Positions 1 to 10,999 of a stretch of 64,000 nt of DNA are shown piece after piece. Source of the stretch: Chamaecrista fasciculata (lineage: Eukaryota > Streptophyta > Magnoliopsida > Fabales > Fabaceae). The notes below the pieces were generated by a model. It was not told where the DNA came from. It did not search any database and saw nothing but the letters and a program-made list of their open reading frames with translations. The DNA lies in contig QANZ01005809.1 in assembly GCA_003254925.1 (NCBI GenBank), positions 164,692-228,691 of the forward strand, written 5' to 3'. The position numbers and the translations under genes were made by a program. Within the stretch, counting starts at the first letter, position 1; the number at the start of each line of letters is the position of its first letter.

Positions 1-207
1 GCCAACAAAGGTTGGCCCAATTAGTAAGGAGTCGACTCATAACCTAAAAGGTCATGAGTTCGATTCCCACTGCCGATGTGAGGGCCTTGTTGGTAGGCGA
101 TATGTAAGTACCTCTGTAAGCGCTCATAGAGCCTGGAGGCCTGCCCTGACTTTGGTAACCCCCGGGGCTCAACTCACCTAAACTTTACTTGTACCAAAAA
201 AAAAAAA
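1..207 (+). mobile_element. tRNA-derived SINE
   Basis: A short retroposon with a tRNA-like head. A pol III A-box-like stretch lies near 12-30 and a good B box (GTTCGATTCC) at about 58-67. A tRNA-unrelated body follows and the copy ends in a long A run at about 197-209. The 5' end may be cut by the window edge. A second copy of the same family lies on the minus strand at 56325-56507 and shares the body around the GGGCCTTGTTGGTAGGCGAT segment. SINEs are transcribed by RNA polymerase III and mobilised by LINE enzymes. It is not a working tRNA gene, because no cloverleaf can be closed. Confidence 0.75.
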
Positions 208-342
208 TAAAAGAAACCAGTAATTATAATAATATATATTTAAAAAACTATCATTTTTCCCTTTTTACACAGCAGAGAATTAACCTTAAATGCATAAAAT
301 TCAATATAGGAAAGATATACATAATTACATACAAATAAAATA

Positions 343-1088
343 GATCAGAGACCTATTTTGATCCCTAATATTTATCTAAAGTTCAGTTTTGGTCTGTTCT
401 GTTTTGGTCGTTAATATTCTCTAAAAGTTTCATAATTAGTCCCTAACTATTGAATATGATCATATATTTCTCATTTCAAACCAGAATGCGATTAAATCAG
501 ATGTACGAGTTAAATTTAATGTGCTATTTCTTTGTCCAATTGGAGTGATTGACAAATGAGGTTAAATTGAGCATGAAATGTGTTACTTGTTTCATGAATT
601 TGGTCAAATCTCTCTCATTTCAAGTCTGAATATAATAAAATCGGAGTTACAAAATATTCTTAACAAGTTCTTTTTCTATCCAGTTAAGGTTGCTAGTAAA
701 AAAGGTCAAATAACACTCTGTGAGTTTAGTCAAAACATCAATATTAACTTTCAGAGTATTATTTGACCTCGTTTGTCAACGATTCTAACTAGATAAAAAA
801 ATCGCTCGTCAAAAATAACTTGTAGCTCTTATTTTGTTGCATTCAGACCGAGTTGACCTCATTTGTCGATTACTTCAACTGAAAAAAGAAAGAACTCATC
901 AAATTTAACTTGTTACTTAACTTTAATCACATTCGAGTTTGAAACGAGAGAAATATAACTATATTTAATAGTTAGAGACCAATGATAAAACTTTTATAAA
1001 ATATTAAGAACCAAAGTGGAACAAAAAAAATACTAGAAACCGAAATGGATCTTTGGATAAATATTAGGACCAAAACAGATTTTTGACC
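343..1088. mobile_element. Mutator-like non-autonomous element, long inverted repeats (family A)
   Basis: The two ends are inverted copies of each other over at least 200 bp: the 5' segment around 360-385 reappears inverted at about 1050-1075, and the segment around 440-480 reappears at about 945-990. The core carries motifs such as 'gacaaatgaggttaaattga' that recur at about 9430, 33340, 40870, 57000 and 61130, so this is a dispersed family. No coding capacity is visible. I could not see a clean TSD, so the Mutator assignment rests on similarity to the 9232-11336 copy, which has one. Confidence 0.65.
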
Positions 1089-1114
1089 CGTTCAATGCAA
1101 AGCACTTAATTTAT

Positions 1115-1329
1115 GGATAAAACTTATATCAAGTTCCTTATGTTCTTGCTATCAAGTTCCACCAATCACAAGTCTTGATTACATTCTCTCTCTTCAATGA
1201 TTGGTTAAAAAGTGGTGTTTAATATTTTCTCTCTATCATGATTGGTTATATATAAAATTTTTGTCACGTGTCAAATGTTGATTGGAAAACTTGATAGCAA
1301 GGATATAGAAACTTGATATAAGTTTTGCC
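1115..1329. mobile_element. Short inverted-repeat MITE with near-perfect 9-bp TSD
   Basis: About 45-bp terminal inverted repeats start with GGATAAAACTTATATCAAG and end with the inverse. The flanking 9-mers are TTAATTTAT (1106-1114) and CTAATTTAT (1330-1338), an 8/9 match, which fits a Mutator-type target duplication. It is 215 bp long, AT-rich and has no coding content. Confidence 0.65.
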
Positions 1330-1438
1330 CTAATTTATTTCACACCAAGCAAACAACAAAACATCGAATTGGGCCCAAAACCAAAATATAATAAAACATT
1401 TTTACCAACAAAAATGCATTTCGAACTGTACAAGAGAC

Positions 1439-1793
1439 TAGGAAGCATGGACACTTCATTTTAAAGGCGTGTCGCTGTATTAGACACGTGTCAGTGTCTG
1501 ACACCCATACGACACCGACACGACACGACACATATCCATAAATTTTAGAATATAAATCAATTTTTCGTAACTTTAACAAAACAGATAAGAGAAAATAATA
1601 ATAGATATGACATATATTATGAATAAAAATTGTAATTTTTAAATTGTTCATTAAAAAATATGAATATTTAATTATTTATATATATAAATATATGTCGTGT
1701 CGTGTCGCGTAATTTTAAGAGTTTGATATGTTGCTGTGTTCGTGTCCGTGTCCGTGTGGTGTCCCGTGTTCGTATAGTGTCCATGCATCATAT
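1439..1793. mobile_element. hAT-like MITE with GTGTCCGTGTC-rich ends
   Basis: The inverted ends TAGGAAGCATGG and CCATGCATCATA are followed inward by degenerate CGTGTC/GACACG repeats. The flanking 8-mers CAAGAGAC (1431-1438) and CAAGAGAT (1794-1801) match 7/8, as expected for hAT transposition. The same family is present, larger, at 62632-63362. No transposase is present. Confidence 0.6.
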
Positions 1794-1975
1794 CAAGAGA
1801 TGATAATAATCCAATGCTTCGCATCGCTACGCTTTCATTCACCTTCTGATTCTCAATCTGTATCTCCATCTCACAACCTCTCTGCAAATTGTTCCTTTTC
1901 TTCTTCTTCTTCAATTACAAGAAGAGCTCTATCTCTTTCTCTCATCTCCACTACTTTCGACTCCTTAATCTACTC

Positions 1976-2054
1976 ATGCCTAAGAGATTGTTTACTATTC
2001 ATTCTCTTATTCTCAAGAAGAGCTCCCCAATTCCGATGGCGTTAAGGCGACCAG
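1976..2054 (+). other. Possible orphan first coding exon
   Basis: A pyrimidine-rich, 5'-UTR-like stretch (1850-1975) leads into an ATG whose reading frame gives 26 codons rich in Lys/Arg and Ser, beginning MPKRLFTIHS. It ends at a good donor (CCAG/GTATTTC, GT at 2055). This looks like the first exon of a nuclear gene for an organelle protein, but no matching second exon is visible before the HSP70 gene starts about 350 bp downstream. It could be a far-upstream alternative exon of that gene, a relic, or chance. Confidence 0.25.
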
Positions 2055-2160
2055 GTATTTCGATTTCTCTTTCTCTCTCTCTTTCTTCATTCCTAATTTC
2101 CCGATAGTGCTATATATGAACAAAACAACATTTGTTTCAGACACCAGAGAACTCCGGAGT

Positions 2161-2180
2161 AGATCCTTCTAGAAGGATGG
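2161..2180 (+). promoter_or_regulatory. Candidate heat-shock element
   Basis: The perfect palindrome CTTCTAGAAG at 2166-2175 is the core nTTCnnGAAn heat-shock element. It is preceded in 5-bp register by AGATC, a one-mismatch nGAAn unit. It lies about 320 bp upstream of the end of the non-coding first exon of the Hsp110-class gene, in a stretch that reads as promoter. Heat-shock factor binding is inferred from the motif and the gene class only. Confidence 0.4.
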
Positions 2181-2492
2181 CTACCTATCTAGACATATCT
2201 AGGGACCAATGGAAGTTGGAGCACGTCTTTCCCTTCATTTCACAAAACCCCCCAAAAAAGGGACTAAAATTGCTATTTTCAAAAGATGGAAAGGTCATAA
2301 AAGAAATTTAAAACCTAGATTCTCGAAATTCCATTTCAGCCCCCACACACATTCTCACCCTCATATTAAAGTCTCACTCTCTCTGTTTACGTTGTAACAA
2401 GCAGGCTTCAGATTGTTCCAGAACTCCAAAACCTCCTTTCTCTCTCTACGCCTCTTCTCTTCTATCTCCTCTCTCTTGGATCGCTGCAGAAG

Positions 2493-3148
2493 GTACTTTC
2501 TTGTCTTTTTCTTCATCAGATTCATATTTGTTGTGGCTTCTTTGATGCTTCTTTAGTTTGTACATCTGCAACTATCGGTATTAGATTCATACATTTTGTC
2601 TAGAATCCGTTTAGTTACTGTGCAATTAATCACGCGGACTCACTAGTATGGGTTTATTAGCATTTCATAGTAATTGCGATTCGTTTAACAGTAGTGCTTG
2701 AGTGAGGTGGGCGTTGCATTTGTTCAGTTTGTTTGTTATGGGGGCGTAATTTAGTTCTTGTGTTTGTGTTTAGCTCCTAGTGGATTTTGATGGGATGAAA
2801 CGATTTAATCTTTTACTGCTTAGTTGCGGCGCTGGATGCTTAGATAGGTATTCTGATTATTTCCTTAGCAAGAATGGAATTTGCTGTATGTTTTGGAATT
2901 GGGGCGTATGTTTGGTTATTTCATTGCGATCTGTATTAGTGTTATCGAGTAGTTAATTATATTTAAATGTGTTTGTACCTTGAATTTTCATTACCGTGGT
3001 TTTATTGGGTATATGCTGGCTAAGGGATTTAATTGGTGGTTTTATTGGGTATATGCTGGCTAAGGGATTTAATTGATAGTTTATCCTCTTCCGGTACAAA
3101 TCTCAGAAGAAACATGTATCTAATGTTACTGTTACATGAGTTTTTCAG
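2493..3148 (+). other. 5'-UTR intron of the Hsp110-class gene
   Basis: A pyrimidine-rich leader (about 2400-2492) ends at GCAGAAG/GTACTTTC. The matching acceptor TTTTTCAG is at 3141-3148, 57 nt before the start codon. Leader introns are frequent in plant housekeeping genes and often raise expression. The intron contains an exact 40-bp tandem duplication (2996-3075). Confidence 0.6.
2996..3075 (+). repeat. Exact 40-bp tandem duplication in a 5'-UTR intron
   Basis: Two identical 40-bp units (2996-3035 and 3036-3075), beginning GTGGTTTTATTGGG and ending GGGATTTAATTG, lie head to tail about 75 bp before the 3' splice site of the leader intron. Perfect identity suggests a recent duplication or an assembly artefact. 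Confidence 0.9.
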
Positions 3149-3205
3149 ATATTCTTCTTGGCTGGAAGACAAATTTCAGTAACTGGTTTATCCTGTCCTG
3201 CAAAC

Positions 3206-6200
3206 ATGAGCGTTGTGGGTTTTGATTTTGGTAATGAGAGCTGCATTGTTGCTGTTGCAAGGCAGAGGGGGATTGATGTTGTGCTTAATGATGAGTCCAA
3301 GCGGGAAACTCCAGCAATTGTGTGCTTTGGTGACAAACAAAGGTTCATTGGGACAGCTGGGGCTGCATCTACTATGATGAACCCCAAGAATTCAATCTCA
3401 CAGATAAAGCGACTAATTGGTAGACAATTTTCAGACCCAGAATTGCAGCGGGATTTGAAGTCATTGCCTTATGTTGTCACTGAAGGACCTGATGGATTTC
3501 CTTTAATTCATGCACGTTATTTGGGTGAAGCTAGGACATTTACACCTACTCAGGTCTTGGGAATGGTGTTGTCAGATCTCAAGGGCATAGCTGAAAAGAA
3601 TTTGAATGCAGCTGTTGTTGATTGTTGCATTGGAATTCCAGTTTATTTTACTGATCTTCAGAGAAGGGCAGTCTTAGATGCAGCCACAATTGCAGGTTTG
3701 CATCCTCTTCGCTTGATACATGAAACAACAGCAACTGCCTTGGCTTATGGAATTTACAAAACAGATCTTCCTGAAAGTGATCAACTTAATGTTGCTTTTG
3801 TTGACATCGGACATGCTAGCATGCAAGTGTGCATTGCTGGCTTCAAGAAGGGTCAGTTGAAAGTATTGGCCCATTCATTTGATAGGTCCCTAGGTGGTAG
3901 AGACTTTGATGAGGTTTTGTTCCACCACTTTGCTACTAAATTTAAGGAGGAATACAAAATTGATGTTCTCCAGAATGCCAGGGCTTCACTAAGGCTTAGG
4001 GCTGCATGTGAGAAGCTGAAGAAGGTTCTCAGTGCAAATCCAGAGGCACCTTTGAACATTGAATGCTTAATGGATGAGAAAGATGTCAGGGGACACATCA
4101 AGCGTGATGACTTTGAGCAACTAAGTGTACCAATTCTGGAGCGTGTGAAGCGACCTTTGGAAAAGGCATTGGCAGAAGCTGGCCTTACAGTTGAGAATGT
4201 CCACATGGTTGAGGTGGTTGGTTCAGGTTCTCGTGTGCCAGCTATAAACAAAATATTGACAGAGTTTTTCAAAAAGGAGCCCAGGCGCACAATGAATGCT
4301 AGTGAGTGTGTTGCCAAAGGTTGTGCCTTGCAATGTGCAATTCTAAGCCCAACATTTAGAGTACGAGAATTTCAGGTAGAGTTTCTTCCATTCATCTATC
4401 ATGACCCTGATATTAATGTTGATTGTTTATTGATTTTGGTACATGGTATCTGCTGTAGTGTATAACCGCTTAGGGTTTCCAATACATTATTATATGGTGG
4501 ACAATTCATACTTCATATTGCTTATGATATAATGCTGATACTTATTTCTATCTTGTGAAGGTTAATGAGAGCTTCCCTTTCTCAATTTCACTGTCATGGA
4601 AAGGTTCTGGTCCAGATGCACAAGAAAGTGGACCAGATAGTCAACTAAGTACTCTTGTTTTCTCCAAAGGTAATGTCATACCTAGTGTCAAGGCCCTGAC
4701 ATTCTACAGGTCGGGAACATTTTCTGTTGATGTACAATATGCTGATGTAAGTGAGCTGCAAGCACCTGCTAAGATTAGCACATATACTGTAAGGCTATTT
4801 TCTAGTTACTATTTGTTTAATAGCACAACCCATTATTTTTATTTAGATTTCCTCTTGGCAGTCATCTCATTAAGGTTTATGCAGATTGGTCCTTTTCAAA
4901 CTACCAAGGGTGAAAGGGCAAAAATTAAAGTGAAAGTTCGACTGAATCTGCATGGAATTGTATTTATTGAGTCAGCAACTGTAAGTGTTTTTAAGGGTTA
5001 CTATGACTGTAATTATTATTTTTTCCTCTGCTGTACTTTCTATTTCAAGGTGATGATGGAGAATGTTTATACCTTATCATTTTGCTAATTCAAACAGCTC
5101 CTGGAGGAGGAAAATGTTGAAGTTCCTGTATCCAAAGAACCAGTAGGAGATAATGCTAAGATGGAGACTGAGGAGGCTCCCACTGATGCTGCTGCACCAC
5201 TGCCAAACTCTAATGACACTGACGTTAATATGCAAGATGCTAAGGCAACTGCTGATGCCCCTGGGGTTGAAAATGGTGTCCCTGAGGCTGCGGACAAGCC
5301 TGTGCAGATGGATACGGATACCAAGGTTGGTTTATGTGACTGTAATAGCTAAGTACATCTATATATGAAAAATTTCAACTTCTTATCCTTCCTGGCCGTG
5401 AGTTGAATGTTTTGACATAGGAGTCTTGTGAATTTATCTATTCTTTTATTCCTCTTGATATCATGTGATTATTTGACTTTATGGGAGTTTGGGAAGTTGG
5501 AAAAAGGAACTGCTTCACTAAATGAGTATGCTTATCAAGAAGATGCTAGATGAATTTGGGAGAGGGGGTGGGATGTTGATGAGATCATGGAGGGTTTCAT
5601 ACTTTCATCACTCTAGCTAGTTGTCAATAAGCATTGCTTATGGTTTGACAGTTCAAATAATCTCTTAAGTTGGCTTTTCAGCTATTGATTATGTGCTTCA
5701 TGGTGATTGAAAAGAAATAACCGCAAACGTTTTGCAGTAAATTTTCCTTATCTATTCTTCTGTTGTCGTTGCACCGAATTTAATACTATTGTGTGCTTAG
5801 TTGAATGTAAAGTTGTATTCTTTTTCTACGAAAAGAAAAGAGTCTTACTCTTTCCATAATCATGCTGTACTGCAGTGCCATTATGTATGTTTATGCGATC
5901 TGTTATTGTAGGATTTGATGCTTCTATGTAATCCTGGCCTTGTCAAGCATTTTTATCTCTTATTCTATACATTTGACTGACACTTTTGTAGGCTGAGGCG
6001 CCTAAGAAAAAGATAAAGAAAACAAATATACCTTTATCAGAGCTGGTTTATGGAGCAATGGCACCTGCAGATGTCCAGAAAGCAGTAGAGAAGGAGTTTG
6101 AAATGGCTTTGCAAGACCGAGTGATGGAGGAAACAAAGGACAAGAAAAATGCAGTTGAGGCATATGTTTATGACATGAGAAACAAGGTTAAAACTCTTGC

Positions 6201-7788
6201 TCTCTCTTTTCCCTCTTCGGTCCATTATCAAAGCCTACCATCTTATGATTTCTGAAACTAATTTTGTTGTCACCACTTCAGCTTAGTGACAAATATCACG
6301 AGTTTGTCACTGATTCTGAAAGAGAGGCGTTAAGTGCTAAACTTCAGGAGGTGGAGGACTGGTTATATGAAGACGGTGAGGATGAAACAAAAGGTGTTTA
6401 TATCGCCAAACTTGAGGAGCTCAAGAAGGTAAGTGTTGTATATCATAAAATATATTTGCCCTATCAAGGTATCAGACATACATTTGCATATGTAAACATC
6501 AAGAGATTATTTTCTTAAATGGAAATTTGTACTATTCCAGCAAGGTGATCCAATTGAAGAGCGTTACAAGGAATACATGGAGAGGGGTACCGTTATTGAA
6601 CAATTCATATATTGCATAAATAGTTATAGAGAAGCTGCTATGTCAAATGATCCCAAGTTCGATCACATTGACATCTCTGAGAAGCAGAAGGTAATGCTGG
6701 TCAATTTTATTTTTATTCCTTGCTCCCTTCTTTAATCTTCAATTTATCTCAAATGTTTTGTTTTTTCTTTTTATTGGTTTGAAGGTATTAAACCAATGTG
6801 TGGAAGCTGAGGCCTGGCTCAGGGAGAAGAAGCAGAAGCAGGACTCACTTCCTAAATACGCCACTCCTGTACTCTTGTCAGCTGACATAAGAAAGAAAGC
6901 TGAGGCAGTTGATAGGTATGTACCATTTCTGTTGCTTTTTGGTGGTTTTTAGATTGTTTTCGCATTAGGTGTTTCTCTGACTACTATGGCTTCTGTACTT
7001 CTGCCTTTTTGGTATTTTGAATGACCCTGTCTGGGAATTAATGACTTGCGGTGGCATTTTTGGGATAACTTCTTAAAACAATTCAAGGGAAAAGGGTTTT
7101 TCCCCATGGGCCGGATATATGTTAATATGATGTATTTCTTTTTAATTTTTTCTTTAAATTACATAGATGTCAGAAAAAAGTGTCACTTGTGAATATTTCG
7201 TGGATTGCATCTGTCTGTCATATATTAAAAAGTGCATAAAATATAAACTTTTTCAATTAAATTAATATTATCATATTAACATAAACAATAGTTAATTTAT
7301 GTATAACTAATTCTTTTATCAATATATATACCGGGTTCATATAAAACCTAGCCTGGCTCAGCCCTTGTGCAGCCTTACAAACACAAACATGTGGTACCTG
7401 AAAATTTAAGGAAATGTTTTCTCTTAGCGCATGGCCCCCTGTATTGTGGCCAAAACATTGTTTCTAATTCAAACCAACTTGAGTTTGAGACTTGAACATC
7501 CAAGTCTATCTTTTCACCCTGTCTCTTTCTGGGAAGTAATTTTATCGAGTGTGTCCTCCATGCAGGTTCTGCAAGCCGATTATGACGAAACCGAGACCGG
7601 CCAAGCCGTCTACTCCTGAAGCACCTGCAACCCCACCACCACAAGGTGGTGAGCAACAGCAACAGCAACCTCAAGGGGATGCTAATGCCAGTTCTAATGA
7701 GAATGCAGGGGACAGTGCTTCTCAGGTACCACCATCATCTAATGAACCTATGGAGACTGACAAGCCAGAGAACACAAGCTCTGCGTAA
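3206..7788 (+). CDS. HSP70-15: Hsp110-class heat shock 70 kDa protein (HSP70-14/15 type)
   Basis: Nine coding exons: 3206-4375, 4561-4788, 4885-4980, 5098-5325, 5992-6186, 6282-6428, 6541-6690, 6785-6915 and 7566-7788, giving 855 aa (the Arabidopsis proteins are about 830). Exon 1 encodes the complete nucleotide-binding domain (residues 1-390): phosphate loop VGFDFGNESCIVAVARQ, second phosphate motif VAFVDIGHASMQV, GGRDFDE, and adenosine motif VEVVGSGSRVPAI. The substrate-binding beta domain follows (about 391-500). Next come the long acidic linker typical of Hsp110 (about 500-575, rich in Glu, Asp and Ala), a helical lid (about 580-780) and a low-complexity tail ending TSSA. Hsp110 proteins are cytosolic or nuclear; they act as nucleotide-exchange factors for Hsp70 and hold unfolded proteins. 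The start is the ATG opening the conserved MSVVGFDFGN; an in-frame ATG 48 nt upstream lies before the conserved N-terminus. All exon phases close. The paralogue number (14 versus 15) cannot be decided from this sequence. Confidence 0.95.
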
Positions 7789-9222
7789 TCTCTTTTTCTT
7801 TTTGATGATTTACTTTATGAGAAGACCTGATGTCTCTTACCTTATGTATAAGATTGTGATTTGGGACTGTGAAACCTTGAGTGAGTGAGACTGGTTTAGG
7901 CTCTGCAGGATGATGATGGTTAGGTCAATTTTATTAATACTATTATAGTCTTCGGAAATCCAAATTTTTTTTTCCATACAAGGGTTTTTGAGAGAGAAAC
8001 AATTGTGCCTGTGGTCTTATTATTATTACTTCCCCAAACCCTTTGGGAAGAGGCTATTTTTACGTCCTTTGGTGGTTGGGTTATTCACTTATTTGTGTAC
8101 TCTGTCTCTAGAAGTTGAGTTACAATGTCTGTTTTCAACTATATACTTGAATTCCTTAAATAGTCAGTTTTCAGTTTATTACTTTCATTCTTGCGTGAAT
8201 GTTCTTTAAAGTTCTAAAATAGATATATGATATAGTGAAAGTTGTGCATGATTAGAGAGAGAATATTAAATATTTTTTATGACTAATTATTGGAAAGTAA
8301 ATTAAGTATTGGAAAGATATAAAAGAATTTATTGAGTTTTTTCCCTAGGGTTAAAAGTGCTGTACAATCTTCAATAAAAGAATTTGTTTTTTCTCCTTTA
8401 CTACAGTTGATGAAGTTAATCCAGTGGGGCCTCAAACATGTAATATATTAAAGCTCTCTGAAATATTGAAACATGTGGGTTAAATCTATAATGTTACCTT
8501 TCAAACGTCTTTAATATATTATAGTTAGTGCCTCAAAAGCATTGAATAGCTAGAAAGATCATTTTGAAAATCTAAATGACCTCCTACATGCAACATTCGC
8601 TAATTAATTTTTATTAGTTTAAATCTTCATCGTCAAAAAGAAAAAAAAAACCATTAAAATCATAATTGATTACATAGTGCGTGGAGCAGATGTTGAAGTG
8701 ATCCTCCATTTTCGTCTCTTATAATGAATGGAGACTATAATAGTCATGCCTTTTCTCTTGATTTAAATTTTATTCTCTTTGGGTATTATAACGAAGTGTT
8801 GTCAAGAACTCAGCAAATCTGATGAGTTCTTAAACTGCTCTTCAATATTTAGGTAGGTAATTCAAAGATGGGAAGAGACTTCTACAATCAGTCTTTGAAT
8901 AAGATAGTCAAAGATCTTCAGAATAGAAGAAATATAACAAAATGCAGTTAAAAATACTTGAGGGGTGACATATATATAAACTGATGTTCTTAAAAGGTTT
9001 CACTTAATTCAAATTCGAATAGGATTAAAGTAGAGTTCAATTTTTAAAAATTTTGATTAAATAATTATTTTTATTAATTTTTCACGTTAAAATATTAATT
9101 TCACTTTTACTTTGATTATAATTATTATATTTATTATTGACGAAAGTTCTAAATTAACTTTTTAATATTTCAGTGGTAAAAAAATTAGAAAAAATATTAT
9201 TTTTAAATAAAGATAGTTGTAA
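7789..9222. other. 3' UTR and AT-rich intergenic sequence
   Basis: The first 300-400 bp after the stop are probably the 3' UTR of the Hsp110-class gene. The rest is AT-rich, without a convincing ORF, RNA gene or clear repeat structure. Confidence 0.5.
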
Positions 9223-9621
9223 AAACTTTTAGGCCAAAGTCTCAAATTGGTCCCTTATGTATGGAGTAGGTTTCAAATTGGTCCCTTATCTTTTATTTGT
9301 TTCAAATTGGTTCTCTATGTTTTCATGATGTTACAAAATGGTTCCAAAAATACTTAATATGGTCATATCTCTTTTATTTCAAGTTCAAATGCAACCAATT
9401 TAGAGTTATGAGTTTCCTTTTACAAATATTTTGGGACTATTAACAAATGAGGTTAAATCAAGTCCCAAAAGTGGGTAGCTCGTATCACGGTCAAACTAGT
9501 GAAATTGGTCATATCTCTCTTGTTTAAGGTACGAATTTGACGAATCTAAAGTTATGTGCTAATTCTTCAAAAGTTTTTTTTTTTGCCCCAGTTAAGATCG
9601 CTAGCAAATGAGGTCAAGAGT

Positions 9622-10072
9622 TAGGAGTGTACACCATTTACCCGACCCGGCCAAACCCGGCCCGACCTGAGGGTGTTCGGGCCGATCCGGGTCTAGGTCT
9701 AGTGACTCTAGCCCCGGCCCGGGGTACCTCCATTTAAAAAAAACAAATTTACTATACATATTTATATTTTATACTGCTAAATATTTTTTTAATTGTAAGA
9801 AATACATAACTATTATTATTTTTATCAATTGTATATTAAAAATATACATAAAATATATATTTAATCTTAATTAAATCGATATTTTTTTAACAATTAAGTC
9901 AAATTAATGTCTTTATTAATAAAAACATCATTAAAAACATCACTAATATATACAAGTTAAAAAATATATAGAATAAATAAATAATTTTTTTAAAAAAAAA
10001 TTATTGGCCCGGTCGGACCTGGTCAGGCCCTCTTCTCGGCCAGAAACCCGGCCCGACCCGTGTACACCCATA
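9622..10072. mobile_element. hAT-like MITE nested in the Mutator-like element
   Basis: It is flanked by the perfect 8-bp TSD TCAAGAGT (9614-9621 and 10073-10080). Its ends TAGGAGTGTACACC and GTGTACACCCATA are inverted, and the subterminal regions carry many CCCGGCCCGACC-like repeats around an AT-rich core. A fragment of the same family occurs at 40641-40852. Confidence 0.8.
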
Positions 10073-10409
10073 TCAAGAGTCGTCAAAACGAGCCAAACTC
10101 GGTGGATTGGCTCGTTTAACTCACCAAATTGGCGAGTCGGGTTGAGAAAATTCGGCTCGCCAAAAATGATAACTCAAGTGGCTTGACTCACTTAACTCGC
10201 AATTTGTGGTTAGCTAACTCGAGTGAGTTGGCGTGTTGGTGAGCCAACCCATTTTATTTAAAAATATATATTAATATATTTTTAAATGTGATTACTAGTG
10301 ATTAGTATTGATTATTGAATGGTTATAGTGTTGGTAGATTTTTTTTTTAATTTTCATGAATTTTTTTATGAAAGTTAATAAAAAATATTTTTTATTTAAA
10401 AAAATTAGG

Positions 10410-10999
10410 CTCCGTTTGGTATGGAGGAAATGGGCTTTACAATGTAAAAGGGCACGGTTTTCAAGATTTTCATGTGTTTGGTATGGTAATTTGAGCTATG
10501 TAAAGTGGATTACAATGTAAAGGACTTTACATTACATAGGCCATTTTTCTTTACTTCACATTTCTGATGTAATCCAAGTCTACCTAGGGAATTATGGTAG
10601 AATTCCTAATTTGCCCCTCTCACTCCCATCACATCTCCTTCCCAAAATGGTGAACAGCAACGGCGGACGGCGGACGGCGGCGGCGGAAGGCGGCGCCGAC
10701 CACCGTGGACCACCGTGGACGGCGTCGCCGACCACCGTGGACCACCGTGGACGGCGTCGCCGACCACCGTGTACGGCGGTGGTTGGCGGCGGCGCTGGCA
10801 GTCTGGTGGTAGTTATGGGAAGGGCATTTTTGTCATTTTTTTCTATATCTATTTTACTTTCCTTCCCATACCTTTTTATACCAAACACTTTCAATCTTTA
10901 CCTACTTTACATTCCCTCAACTACTTTTCCTTTCCCTCACAATTTTTCCCTTGTAAAACCCTTTCCTTTACATACCCAAAAGGGTACCAAACGGAGCCT
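10410..10999. mobile_element. Innermost nested element with GGCTCCGTTTGGTA ends
   Basis: The perfect terminal inverted repeats GGCTCCGTTTGGTA and TACCAAACGGAGCC are flanked by TA on both sides, which would fit either a TA target duplication or a palindromic end. Ends of this type are common in plant DNA transposons. The interior contains a GC-rich minisatellite (10676-10790) very unlike its AT-rich surroundings. Small open frames there are low-complexity and not genes. Confidence 0.6.
10676..10790. repeat. GC-rich 32-bp minisatellite
   Basis: About two and a half copies of a 32-bp unit begin at 10695, 10727 and 10759. The unit itself contains a duplicated ACCACCGTGG motif. Flanking GGCGG trinucleotide runs extend the GC-rich patch. 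Confidence 0.8.

Noticed and set aside
8..80. tRNA gene
   Set aside because: A/B-box-like sequence is present but no cloverleaf or anticodon arm closes, and the unit ends in an A tail, so it is a SINE.
2996..3075. CRISPR-like or satellite array
   Set aside because: There are only two adjacent 40-bp copies without spacers, so this is a simple tandem duplication.
3853..4317. 154-codon antisense frame in the Hsp110 exon
   Set aside because: It is a shadow of the conserved sense exon, with no homology.
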